This document shows positions 42,717-50,524 of a stretch of DNA of 64,000 bases, piece after piece. A model generated the notes under the pieces. That model saw nothing but the letters and a program-made list of their open reading frames with translations, did not search any database and was not told the DNA's origin. A program made the translations under genes and the position numbers. Numbering within the stretch: position 1 is the stretch's first letter; each line of letters starts with the position of its first letter. Source of the DNA: Saccharibacillus sacchari DSM 19268 (lineage in GTDB: Bacteria; Bacillota; Bacilli; Paenibacillales; Paenibacillaceae); contig NZ_KK073875.1 in the NCBI RefSeq assembly GCF_000585395.1, positions 2,213,030 to 2,277,029 of the forward strand. The letters are read 5' to 3'.

Positions 42717-43202
42717 TTACAGGTTATCGCGAACTTTCTCCAGCAAACCGAGCAGCGTATCCGCTTCTTCCGGAGTGAGTCCTGCCGTTACGCGCTGCTC
42801 CAGTTCAAGAAAGACTTGATCGAATTCGGCAATCAGCGGCGCGGCTTGTTCGGTGACGTAAACCATCTTTTTGCGTTCGTTGCCTTCGGGTACGACGCGT
42901 CTGACGTAACCCTTTTTCTCCAAGCCTTGCAGCATGCTGGTGATACTCGCGTTGGTACGGCTGAAGCGCTTAGCCAGGTCGTTTTGGATGATGCCGCGCT
43001 CTTGGAACATGTAGATGTAGCCGAGCATTTGACCCTGCTGCGGGCTTAGACCAAGTTCCGACAAACGGTTATCCGCGGATGGTCGCATACGGATCGCAAT
43101 GTCGCGGAATAAGTTGGAGTACGGCGTGGCTACCCGTTGGCGCTCATCGACTTCCTGAAAAGCTTCGTTCGGCGTTGCTTCGCTGTTTCTTTTGTCGGGC
43201 AT
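42717..43202 (-). CDS. MarR-family transcriptional regulator
   Basis: A 161-residue winged-helix regulator. After a 30-residue polar N-terminus come the dimer helix, the helix-turn-helix (IIQNDLAKRFSRTNASITSM) and the wing (GYVRRVVPEGNERKKMVYVT), then the C-terminal dimer helices. AAGGAGC precedes the ATG. The promoter upstream has two exact copies of the dyad GTTAGAGTTCTAAC, one between the -35 and -10 boxes, so strong autorepression is likely, with release by a drug ligand. The MATE gene follows on the same strand and should be co-controlled. Confidence 0.94.
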   Translation of the reverse strand: MPDKRNSEATPNEAFQEVDERQRVATPYSNLFRDIAIRMRPSADNRLSELGLSPQQGQMLGYIYMFQERGIIQNDLAKRFSRTNASITSMLQGLEKKGYVRRVVPEGNERKKMVYVTEQAAPLIAEFDQVFLELEQRVTAGLTPEEADTLLGLLEKVRDNL

Positions 43203-43233
43203 GATAGATGCTCCTTTGTTTGAATATATAACT

Positions 43234-43285
43234 GTTAGAGTTCTAACTATGGGATTACTATAATTGTTAGAGTTCTAACTGTCAA
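43234..43285 (-). promoter_or_regulatory. MarR/MATE promoter with twin operators
   Basis: On the minus strand TTGACA (43285-43280) and TATAGT (43262-43257) are separated by exactly 17 bases. The perfect dyad GTTAGAGTTCTAAC lies inside that spacer (43266-43279). A second identical dyad (43234-43247) lies 32 bases further toward the gene, about three helix turns, near the expected transcription start. This is a near-consensus promoter tightly covered by what must be the MarR sites. Confidence 0.85.
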
Positions 43286-43374
43286 TAGTCTAAGTGTGAA
43301 AAGTTGAAATGAAAAATAGACCTGTATTAAGGTCTACGGGTAGATCCTATTCGTTTGTGCAGCTGTGGCGCTGC

Positions 43375-43560
43375 GGGAGGAATTCGTTAGCGGATGCTTA
43401 CGAAGTGCCTTTCTACGAAAGGCTTTAGGTCGCGTGTTGTCTTTGGGAAGCTGGATTGGATTTTATAAAGGAAGCTTCCCAAAGACAAAGGCGAACTATA
43501 GCATAGGCTTCCGAAGTGCATTTCTTCGAAATGCTTCAGCTCCTACACTGAATTCCTCCC
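43375..43560. repeat. Structured intergenic repeat, copy A3
   Basis: Ends GGGAGGAATTC (43375-43385) and GAATTCCTCCC (43550-43560) are perfect complements. The central stem GTCTTTGGGAAGCT pairs with AGCTTCCCAAAGAC (14 bases, around 43438-43485). Two hairpin modules are present, one on each side: GCCTTTC-TAC-GAAAGGC (43407-43423) on the left and GCATTTC-TTC-GAAATGC (43518-43534) on the right. The left one differs from the other copies by paired changes that keep the stem. The right one, with its flanks (about 43500-43538), matches the left-side module of A2 over about 39 bases. Confidence 0.85.
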
Positions 43561-43727
43561 TCCGCTGGGTCGCTTGAAGTGAATAAGAACTTTATATATT
43601 AATCTTTTTTGAAAGTATTATTTCACTTAGATATTTTTCTGATTAACAGTATACAAACACAGCTGTAGAAGACTTTATCGAGATTTTACTGATTCGCTTT
43701 TAGCTACGAAAGTCAAACACATAGTTG

Positions 43728-43760
43728 TTTAGCCCGCCACTTTGAAAGTGGCGGGCTAAA
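43728..43760. repeat. Perfect 33-base palindrome
   Basis: TTTAGCCCGCCACTTT (43728-43743), one central G, and its exact complement (43745-43760). No T-run follows on either strand beyond the stem's own ends. It lies between repeat copies A3 and A4 and downstream of the sigma-factor gene, so it may be a terminator-like hairpin or a protein-binding dyad. Confidence 0.65.
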
Positions 43761-43785
43761 TGTTTCAAGAAATTCTAACGTGACT

Positions 43786-43931
43786 GGAAGCGAGAAGACG
43801 GAGAGAGAAATTCAGTGTAGGAGCGATAGCGTTCGCCTTTGAAATCGGGAAAATACAAATAAAACTTTAATCCTTTTTCCCGATTTCAACACGCGACCGG
43901 AACGAATTTCTCTCGCAGTCTTCTCGCTTCC
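43786..43931. repeat. Structured intergenic repeat, copy A4 (opposite orientation)
   Basis: 146 bp with the same 14-base ends as A2 (GGAAGCGAGAAGAC at 43786-43799, complement at 43918-43931). The central stem is different in sequence from the other copies but perfect: TGAAATCGGGAAAA with TTTTCCCGATTTCA (14 bases, around 43840-43889). No hairpin module is present on either side. Its reverse complement aligns with A3 outside the modules (shared TCGCGTGTTG, CAAAGGCGAAC and GCTCCTACACTGAATT), so it shows the basic form of the repeat without insertions. Confidence 0.85.
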
Positions 43932-43970
43932 CCGCGCAAACTGTTGAACGTATAAGGTTGGGTGTTTGCA

Positions 43971-44870
43971 TCAAATGCGAGTAAGCTTATCATCCGCCAA
44001 CATGAGATAAAGTTCACGGATACGAGGCTGATCGTTAGCGGATTCCTCGATGAGAAAACATAGGGTCGCCATGACTTGGTCGCCTTGGCGGAATACGAGT
44101 TGGAGTTCGCCTCCGAGTTGCTCGAAGGAAGGGGTCCATTCGCGCAAATGGGCAAAGATACGTCGTGAAGTGAGCAAAGCCAGCACGCCTTTGCGGCCGA
44201 TCATCGGGCGGACGACGGTGCGGAGTTCTCTGCCGCCGCCGTCGGCGGTGAAGATAGGCTGTTCGGCGAGCAGGTCGATCATGCCGCTGATATCGTAGGT
44301 CGCAAACGCGTCGGTAAAGCGGCGGAGCAGGTTGGCGCGGGAATCGCGGGATTGCTCGGTTCGGCGCGAAGGGGCTGCGTTTACGGCGGGTTCGGCTTCC
44401 AGGGAGCGCTTGACCCGGCTGTAGATTTGTCTGCATCCGGCTTCGGTGCGTCCGGTCATCTCGGCAATCGCCGCGTAGTCGTACTGGAAAGCTTCGCGCA
44501 GCACAAACACGGCGCGTTCGCCGGGCGAAAGACGGTCCAGCAGCACCATGTAGGCGTAGCTTAACATATCGCGCTGCTGCGCGACGGCTTCGGGATCGTT
44601 TTCCTCGCCGCTGATCGGCTCGGGTAACCATTCTCCGATATAGGTTTCTTTTCGATTGCGTGCCGAATTCAGTGTGTTGATGCAGGCATTCGTGATCATT
44701 CGGGCGATGTAAGCTTTCATATTGTCCACGTCCTGCGGCTTGCGTCGATGCAATTCCGCAAAGCAATCCTGCACCGCGTCCTCTGCCCCTTCCGCCGATC
44801 CCAACATCCGGTAAGCGATAGCAAAAGCATACTTGCGATACTGGGCGTACAACATCTCCAAAGGCGGCAT
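43971..44870 (-). CDS. ECF sigma factor, SigJ/ECF41-type with SnoaL-like C-terminal domain
   Basis: A sigma-70 family factor of about 300 residues. Region 2 reads YAFAIAYRMLGSAEGAEDAV and DCFAELHRRKPQDVDNMKAY; region 4 shows RLSPGERAVFVLREAFQYDY and the helix-turn-helix YAAIAEMTGRTEAGCRQIYS. From about residue 195 an SnoaL-like domain follows (LLRRFTDAFATYDISGMIDL through VMATLCFLIEES), which in ECF41 factors tunes activity in place of an anti-sigma protein. I annotate the ATG at 44870 (GAGGG ten bases upstream). However, a stronger site GGGGAGGGG lies further up, eight bases from an in-frame ATA at 44978, with sensible polar sequence between, so a non-standard start is possible. The frame extending to 45251 is an artefact of the tRNA. 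Confidence 0.9.
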   Translation of the reverse strand: MPPLEMLYAQYRKYAFAIAYRMLGSAEGAEDAVQDCFAELHRRKPQDVDNMKAYIARMITNACINTLNSARNRKETYIGEWLPEPISGEENDPEAVAQQRDMLSYAYMVLLDRLSPGERAVFVLREAFQYDYAAIAEMTGRTEAGCRQIYSRVKRSLEAEPAVNAAPSRRTEQSRDSRANLLRRFTDAFATYDISGMIDLLAEQPIFTADGGGRELRTVVRPMIGRKGVLALLTSRRIFAHLREWTPSFEQLGGELQLVFRQGDQVMATLCFLIEESANDQPRIRELYLMLADDKLTRI

Positions 44871-45173
44871 CGAACCAAAACCCTCTATCGATTCCGTCTT
44901 CAGTGACGGTTGCTGCGTGTTTATTGGTTGTACTTCCACCGATCCCGGCTTATCTTGCGTTGTTTCGTTTGTTTTTATGGCACATTCCCCTCCCCGGGCG
45001 CAATACACCTCTATTCCTATAGACCATTTACCCCGGCTAAACGTGACAAAGAATCCATAGTACTTTGTCAACGCTAAAAGTAAGGTTATGTTCGCACAAA
45101 AATCTATATATACGAAAAAAGACCCGAGCCTCTGATCAAAGTCAGAAACTCGGGCCTTAATGGCAATATAAGA
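44871..45173. other. Leader of the sigma-factor gene
   Basis: These 303 bases hold the possible extended N-terminus of the sigma factor (44871-44978), the strong ribosome-site-like GGGGAGGGG (about 44987-44995), AT-rich DNA likely carrying the promoter, and the tRNA terminator (45111-45157). An 11-codon frame from ATG at about 44985 could be a leader peptide. Confidence 0.45.
45111..45157 (-). terminator. Terminator after tRNA-Leu
   Basis: Read on the minus strand, GGCCCGAG pairs with CTCGGGTC, with TCTGA/TCAGA inside, followed by TTTTTT. It lies 17 bases after the tRNA gene. Confidence 0.8.
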
Positions 45174-45257
<84 letters not shown>

Positions 45258-45334
45258 ATAACTTGATGTTCACGATTAGCTCGTGAGCACAAGAAATAAT
45301 ATATCATGATCTTACGAAGTTGGCAAGAATTATT

Positions 45335-45562
45335 TTACGCTTTTTTTAGAATTTCATCGATTTCTTTTTGCAGGACAAGATACCGATGGGTGCTGCGCAC
45401 GATCGCTACCTTGGTCAGCTTGTTTTTATCCACGTATACCTTCATTTGGTCTTTGGTCAGTCCCAGCAAATGTCCCGCTTCCGTCACGGTCAATACCTGC
45501 TCGTTGCTCGTCTCGTTAAACGTCTTTTTCACTTTCAAATTCCAATCTTGGAACATGCTCAT
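45335..45562 (-). CDS. Small helix-turn-helix protein, excisionase (HTH_17) family
   Basis: A 75-residue DNA-binding protein of the MerR-like excisionase family. The helix-turn-helix is VLTVTEAGHLLGLTKDQMKV followed by YVDKNKLTKVAIVRSTHRYL, the usual wing. AGGAGGTAC precedes the ATG. It lies 77 bases upstream of tRNA-Leu on the same strand. Excisionases often sit beside tRNA attachment sites, but no integrase or other phage gene is present, so it could equally be a host regulator of this common small fold. Confidence 0.85.
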   Translation of the reverse strand: MSMFQDWNLKVKKTFNETSNEQVLTVTEAGHLLGLTKDQMKVYVDKNKLTKVAIVRSTHRYLVLQKEIDEILKKA

Positions 45563-45719
45563 GAATGTACCTCCTGATTTCGCTCACCTAAACGCCTACT
45601 GCGAATCTCTCCATTATATCACACTTTAACGTTATACAGAGATAAATCAAAAAGGCAGGATAAACGCTGAAAGCCCGTTTATCCTGCTTGATCGTGCCGA
45701 AAATTGAGTTGCCGGATGT

Positions 45720-48239
45720 TTACTCCGCCAGCTCGGCCGCCTGCGTCGGCGTCAATGCGCCTTCATATACGCGCAGTTCATCCAGTTGTCCCTTGAACGG
45801 TGCGTCCCACCAGTTCACGCCCAATGCGAACGTGCCGTTCACGCCTTCGGCGAACAGATCAGGGAAGCCGGTTCCCGAGAATTTGCGCTCGCCGTTTACG
45901 TAGACCGTCAGCGTGCCTTCGTCCACGGAGAGGGCTAGATGCGACCATTGTCCGGCCGGGATCTTAACGCCGGTCACGCCGTCATACCAGTTCGTGCTGC
46001 CTGCCCAAAGCATGGTCTGGTCACCCACGGAGCCTTTCGGCAGCAGGCTGAGCCAATGGGTATCGTCTTTGGCTCCGAAGAAGGTCGTCGTGTACGTGTT
46101 CAGCTGTTCCGGCTTCATCCACAGCGCCACCGAATACGACGAGCTTTGGATCAGGTTATCCGGCAGCTTCACGCCCGAGGCGCCGTCGAACACGACCGCT
46201 TGCCCTTTTTTTCCTGCCGCGTAATTCAGATTTCCGCCTGCCTTACCGATCCGGTCGCCGGTCGCGCCACCTTCCGCAAATGCGCCTTCGCTATCCTTCA
46301 GATCGTTTTCAAAAGCGTAATGCGCCGTCAGGCTCGCGCTTTCGTAAGGGAGCACGGTCACTTCGAACGTTACCGTTTTCTGCGCGCTTCCCTTCACGAT
46401 CTTCGCCGTCAACGTCGCTGTCGCGGCAGGTTGTCCTTCTTCCGGACGGGTGACTTTGCCCTCAGCCGAAACGACGTTCTCGTTCGAACTGCTCCAAGCG
46501 ATCTGCGCATGACGGCTTCCCGTCGCCGGCAGCGTCAGATCCGCCGTTACTTTGCTCGTGTCGCCCAAAGTTAATCCCGATGCGACATTTTCAACAATTT
46601 GCTCGTCGCTCAGATCGGCCAGGCGCGTGCCCCAAGCCGCTTCGCCGGAGCCGGACACGGCGGTAAAGGTCATGACGTTCGACTGCGAAACCGGGTCCCA
46701 CTGACGCAGGAATACCCCGTCGAACTCGTCTTTGCCGATCGTGATCTTCGCCTGATTGCTTGCGTTTTTACGCCATTTCCCTTCCAACGCCCCTGTCACG
46801 GTTCCGTTTGCGTTCAGACGGATAAACTGCGTTTCTTCGATATCGCCGGAATAGGCTTTGCCGTGATTCACGTAGGCGTAATCGCCAGCGATATCATCCT
46901 TTTTCACGGTGGACAGCTTCTCGCCCGTATAGCGGTAAGGCGCCACGACCGGCCAGCCGTCTTTGTTCATGAACATCTGATGGATTCGCAGCTCGTGCGT
47001 CTCGCCCTGCTGCGGGAAGCGCGCGTGGAACACCAACAGCATCTGCCCCGTTTTGCTGTCCGTGTAGACCGAGTTATGGCCCGCCGACAGATAGCCGTAG
47101 CCGATGCCCGTTCCCGGATCGCCCGCTTCGCGTTCGAACAGGAAATTGCCGATCAGCTTGTTGCCGTATTCGGTATTTTCGGTTCCGGCCGGCAGCACCG
47201 CGTTTTGGCCGAGCGAGTCGGTGTACGGTCCGTCAATGTTTTTCGAACGGTACACGCGCATGTTGTAGCCGCCGGTCGCGCCGAGCCCGCCGTACGTTTC
47301 GTACAGGTAATAATATTTCGTGCTCTTGTTGTATTCGATGTAAGGACCTTCGCCGGACTTGCCGTAGCCGCCCGCGATTTTGGTGCCGAAGTAACGGTCG
47401 ATCATGCGTCCGTCCTTCGTGGTTCCGTCTTTGCCCGGGAAGATCGGTTCGCCGGTCTTCTTGTCGATCTCCAGCAGGAAAATGCCGCCCGACCACGAAC
47501 CGTACGTCATCCACAGCTTGCCTTTGGTGTCATAGGACAGCGCCGCATCGATCGCGTTCGGATACTGCTGGTTGTTGTACGAGCCGTCCGCGTTGAACCA
47601 GTTTTCGTTTTCGTCCGTCAGCTTGCCGTCGTCGATCAGCTCGTCGATGCCGGTGTTTCTCCACTGCTTGTTCACTTTGCTGTTGGCGTCATACGCTTCG
47701 TTTTCCGTAAAACCGGAGTACATCACCGTGCCGCCGTACTCGTACGGGCCTTCGATGTTTTGCGATACCGCGTACCCGATCGCCGAACGGATATACGTGG
47801 AAGAAGCGCTGTAGTAGATCATGTACGCGCCTTTCGAGCCGTCTTCGTTCACATAGTCTTTGTTCCAGAACACGTCCGGTGCCCAAACGGAAAATCCGCC
47901 TTTGCTGTCGGAATCATTTTCGCCCGCCCATTCGAACGAGCCTGCCAGATTTTTCGACAAATCGCCGTACAGCGTGTTGCCAGGCGTCGTGTAACCGTTT
48001 GCAAAAGAAGTCCAGTTCATGAGGTCTTTCGATTTTGCGGCCGCGATATGCGATCCGAACACGTAATACGTATCGCCGTCTTTGACGATCGAAGGATCGT
48101 GGACGGAGACGTTCGAGAACGTCGGGGGCGTATCGGATGCCGCGGCTTTAGCTTCGCTTCCGCAGCCGGACGCCAGCGGAGCGAGCAGTACGAGCGATAA
48201 CAACAGCGAAGAGCTGCGAATGAACTTGCGTTGCTTCAT
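45720..48239 (-). CDS. Secreted arabinan endo-1,5-alpha-L-arabinosidase, GH43 with Ig-like and LamG domains
   Basis: An extracellular lipoprotein of 839 residues that should cut alpha-1,5-arabinan backbones. I chose the ATG at 48239 (AAGGAGG upstream). A lipoprotein signal ends in lipobox LASGC near residue 26. The GH43 propeller (about 40-460) shows VHDPSIVKDGDTYYVFGSH with the base Asp, QYPNAIDAALSYDTKGKLW with the pKa-modulating Asp, and KSGEGPYIEYNKSTKYYYL with the acid Glu. A C-terminal arabinanase accessory beta domain follows, then an atrophied Ig-like domain (about 560-630; IAWSSSNENVVSAEGKVTRP) and a LamG-type carbohydrate-binding domain (about 640-835). It is the only clearly exported enzyme of the arabinan set here. 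Confidence 0.94.
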   Translation of the reverse strand: MKQRKFIRSSSLLLSLVLLAPLASGCGSEAKAAASDTPPTFSNVSVHDPSIVKDGDTYYVFGSHIAAAKSKDLMNWTSFANGYTTPGNTLYGDLSKNLAGSFEWAGENDSDSKGGFSVWAPDVFWNKDYVNEDGSKGAYMIYYSASSTYIRSAIGYAVSQNIEGPYEYGGTVMYSGFTENEAYDANSKVNKQWRNTGIDELIDDGKLTDENENWFNADGSYNNQQYPNAIDAALSYDTKGKLWMTYGSWSGGIFLLEIDKKTGEPIFPGKDGTTKDGRMIDRYFGTKIAGGYGKSGEGPYIEYNKSTKYYYLYETYGGLGATGGYNMRVYRSKNIDGPYTDSLGQNAVLPAGTENTEYGNKLIGNFLFEREAGDPGTGIGYGYLSAGHNSVYTDSKTGQMLLVFHARFPQQGETHELRIHQMFMNKDGWPVVAPYRYTGEKLSTVKKDDIAGDYAYVNHGKAYSGDIEETQFIRLNANGTVTGALEGKWRKNASNQAKITIGKDEFDGVFLRQWDPVSQSNVMTFTAVSGSGEAAWGTRLADLSDEQIVENVASGLTLGDTSKVTADLTLPATGSRHAQIAWSSSNENVVSAEGKVTRPEEGQPAATATLTAKIVKGSAQKTVTFEVTVLPYESASLTAHYAFENDLKDSEGAFAEGGATGDRIGKAGGNLNYAAGKKGQAVVFDGASGVKLPDNLIQSSSYSVALWMKPEQLNTYTTTFFGAKDDTHWLSLLPKGSVGDQTMLWAGSTNWYDGVTGVKIPAGQWSHLALSVDEGTLTVYVNGERKFSGTGFPDLFAEGVNGTFALGVNWWDAPFKGQLDELRVYEGALTPTQAAELAE

Positions 48240-48601
48240 GTGGATCGGTTCCTCCTTTGAAGTTGCGAGAAATGGGCAGACGGCATGAGCATCTTTCGTG
48301 TTTCTCCTATCCATTTCGCCGCAATGTTTCGTTCTCCTTCATGTTTTTAAAAATAAATAACAAAAACATTAACTAAATAAGCCTGTAAGTTCAGCAATGA
48401 TAGCGTTTCCTTGAATATATGCAATTTAAATTAACATTATTATTCATTATACGTCTCTGCTTTTTATTCTTTTCGCTTTCGATCGTCGGCATGTTGCATG
48501 GTCGACGCCAGAGGTGTACGGTGGTGGATAAAGCATTCGTCTATTGAAAAACGGATGAAGCCGCGTCTGAACATGCGTCTTCGTCACAGGAGGAAGTTGT
48601 C
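48240..48601. other. Intergenic region between divergent arabinanase and GT2 genes
   Basis: No gene is seen in these 362 bases. The part near the arabinanase is AT-rich and contains the cre-like site at 48398-48411. The half near the glycosyltransferase is GC-richer without recognisable promoter boxes. Confidence 0.5.
48398..48411. promoter_or_regulatory. Candidate cre site upstream of the arabinanase gene
   Basis: TGATAGCGTTTCCT matches the catabolite-control consensus TGWAARCGYTWWCW at all but two positions. It lies about 160 bases upstream of the arabinanase start. CcpA control of arabinan use is known in Bacillus; here the site is by eye only. Confidence 0.4.
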
Positions 48602-49594
48602 GTGAATAAGCTGTATCTGGTCATTCCCTGTTATAACGAGGAGGAGGTGCTGAGCGAGGCCGCCAAGCGGCTGAAAGCGAAAATGAACGCATTGATCGCG
48701 GCAGAACGCATCTCCCCGGCAAGCCGGATCGTGTTCGTCGACGACGGCTCCCAAGACGGAACCTGGACGATGATCGAGAAGCTGCACGCGTCGGATCCTC
48801 TGTTCGCGGGCATCCATCTGGCGCGCAACCGGGGACATCAAAACGCGCTCTGGGCGGGTCTGATGCAGGTCAAAGAACATGCCGACGCCGTCATTTCGCT
48901 CGATGCGGACTTGCAGGACGATATCGACGCGATCGATGACTTCGTGGCGCGGCATGACGAAGGCTTCGACATCGTGTACGGCGTGCGCCGCGTGCGGGAA
49001 AAGGACTCCTGGTTCAAGCGCACGACGGCTCAGAGCTTTTACAAGCTGATGCGTCTGATGGGGGCGGAGCTGGTCTACAACCATGCGGATTATCGCCTGA
49101 TGAGCCGCCGAGCATTGGAGGGATTGGCCGAGTTCGGCGAGACGAATCTGTTCCTGCGCGGCATCGTGCCGTTGATCGGGTATCCGTCTACCACTGTCGA
49201 ATACGAGCGCAACGAGCGGTTCGCCGGAGAATCCAAGTATCCGCTGAGGAAAATGTTGTCGTTTGCCCTGGAGGGCATTACTTCGTTCAGCATCAAGCCG
49301 ATCCGGATGATCACGACGCTCGGCTTTCTCATTTTCGCGGTCAGCCTGGTGATGTTGGGTTATTTCTTATCTATCCATTTCGCGGGTCGCACGGTGCCGG
49401 GCTGGACGACGATCGCGATCTCGGTCTGGGCGATCGGCGGTCTGCAATTGCTCGGCATCGGCGTGATCGGCGAGTATATCGGGAAAACGTACCTGGAAAC
49501 CAAAGCGCGGCCGAAATTTATCGTGGAGCGTATGATCGGGGTGACGGATCAGCGGGAGTTCTCCCGGGAACATGCGGATTCCAAACGGGCGTGA
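48602..49594 (+). CDS. Family 2 glycosyltransferase, GtrB/DPM-like, with C-terminal membrane helices
   Basis: A 330-residue membrane-linked glycosyltransferase that probably moves a sugar from a nucleotide donor to a polyprenyl phosphate carrier. GTG start with GGAGG eight bases upstream. The GT2 domain has LYLVIPCYNEEEVLSEA, RIVFVDDGSQDGTWTMI, SLDADLQDDIDAIDDF (the DXD-type site) and NHADYRLMSRRALEGL. Two C-terminal helices (about 235-260 and 270-290) anchor it, as in GtrB and YkoT-like proteins. The membrane protein at 49728 follows on the same strand. A role in teichoic acid or glycolipid modification is possible but not shown. Confidence 0.93.
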   Translation: MNKLYLVIPCYNEEEVLSEAAKRLKAKMNALIAAERISPASRIVFVDDGSQDGTWTMIEKLHASDPLFAGIHLARNRGHQNALWAGLMQVKEHADAVISLDADLQDDIDAIDDFVARHDEGFDIVYGVRRVREKDSWFKRTTAQSFYKLMRLMGAELVYNHADYRLMSRRALEGLAEFGETNLFLRGIVPLIGYPSTTVEYERNERFAGESKYPLRKMLSFALEGITSFSIKPIRMITTLGFLIFAVSLVMLGYFLSIHFAGRTVPGWTTIAISVWAIGGLQLLGIGVIGEYIGKTYLETKARPKFIVERMIGVTDQREFSREHADSKRA

Positions 49595-49727
49595 CGCGTC
49601 TTCGTCTTCATAAGGCGAAAAGCCATAGTCGATCTCGACATGACTCCGCATGCCCCTTTTTCATGGAGACGCCAAACGGGTATTTTACACCTTAGAACAG
49701 AGATCGATGCAAAAAGGAGTGGAGACG

Positions 49728-50453
49728 ATGTTCGGACTGTCCGACCTGCTCTCGTTGATCGTATCGGCATTCATCATTTTGCCTGTCGTGGTGTTTTTCC
49801 GGGAAGCGGGGTATCTGATCGGCAGCGTGTTGTTCGGTGCGGTGAATCCGCGGGTTACGCTCGGTTCCGGGCCGCGGTTGTTCAAAATAGGCATTCTCGA
49901 CGTACGCCGATATTATCATTTGTACAGTTGGTTTTCGTATGACGAATTGAAAAGGGAAAGCCGCTTCGCTTATATCTGCCTGTACGCGGGACCGATCTTG
50001 GCGAACTTGGGGTTGGCTTTCGTCATTAATATGCTGCTGGCCAACGGCATCATCGACTGGCGGGAAACGTTTTGGAATCGGCTGATCTTTTATGCGTTCT
50101 ACTATGCGCTGTTCGATATCATACCGATGCGCACGACCAACGGCAAACCCAACAACGGCAAGATCATCTATGACATGCTGCGCTACGGGCGACGGACCGA
50201 CTACAATCACGAGCCGTTCCTTCCCTCCACGAGCGAAAGCGAGAAGCTTTATTTGCAAGAGATGGAAGCGATTCAGGAGCATGAGGAAAGCGATCCCATT
50301 CTGAAAGAGAAAAAAGCGCGGCGCATCAAAACAAAGGAGCGCTTCGGACGACTCGGGCAGCGGATTTATCCGAAAAGAAAGGTTAAGCCCGGCGTGCAGC
50401 AGCAGGAAAAGGCCGCTTCCGCAGAACAGGACTGCGATCAAAAAAACACGTAA
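49728..50453 (+). CDS. M50-like membrane protein with degenerate protease motif
   Basis: A 241-residue membrane protein. I chose the ATG at 49728 (GGAGTGGAG upstream). It has about four helices. The layout recalls site-2 protease (M50) relatives: a first helix carrying FREAGYLIGSVLFGAVNPRV where active enzymes have HExGH, and later PMRTTNGKPNNGKIIYDMLR where the family has a conserved NxxPxxxxDG segment. Both catalytic histidines and the aspartate are replaced, so it is probably an inactive pseudo-protease used as a scaffold. The last 70 residues are strongly charged and cytoplasmic. It lies after a glycosyltransferase gene; function unknown. Confidence 0.7.
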   Translation: MFGLSDLLSLIVSAFIILPVVVFFREAGYLIGSVLFGAVNPRVTLGSGPRLFKIGILDVRRYYHLYSWFSYDELKRESRFAYICLYAGPILANLGLAFVINMLLANGIIDWRETFWNRLIFYAFYYALFDIIPMRTTNGKPNNGKIIYDMLRYGRRTDYNHEPFLPSTSESEKLYLQEMEAIQEHEESDPILKEKKARRIKTKERFGRLGQRIYPKRKVKPGVQQQEKAASAEQDCDQKNT

Positions 50454-50459
50454 ACGTCA

Positions 50460-50504
50460 AACGACCCCGCCTTCCGCTGATCGGCGGAAACGAGGTCGTT
50501 TTTT
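50460..50504. terminator. Terminator between M50-like and GH51 genes
   Basis: AACGACC (50460-50466) pairs with GGTCGTT (50494-50500) and CTTCCGC with GGCGGAA inside; TTTTTT follows on the plus strand. It separates convergent genes. Confidence 0.8.
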
Positions 50505-50524
50505 ATGGGCAAATCCCAGTATGA

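Larger units (their letters stand above)
43203..43970. other. Repeat-rich intergenic region upstream of the MarR gene
   Basis: No gene is seen in these 768 bases. In order they hold the MarR promoter with twin operators (43234-43285), repeat copy A3 (43375-43560), an AT-rich stretch, a perfect 33-base palindrome (43728-43760), and repeat copy A4 (43786-43931) just after the sigma-factor gene. Confidence 0.7.
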
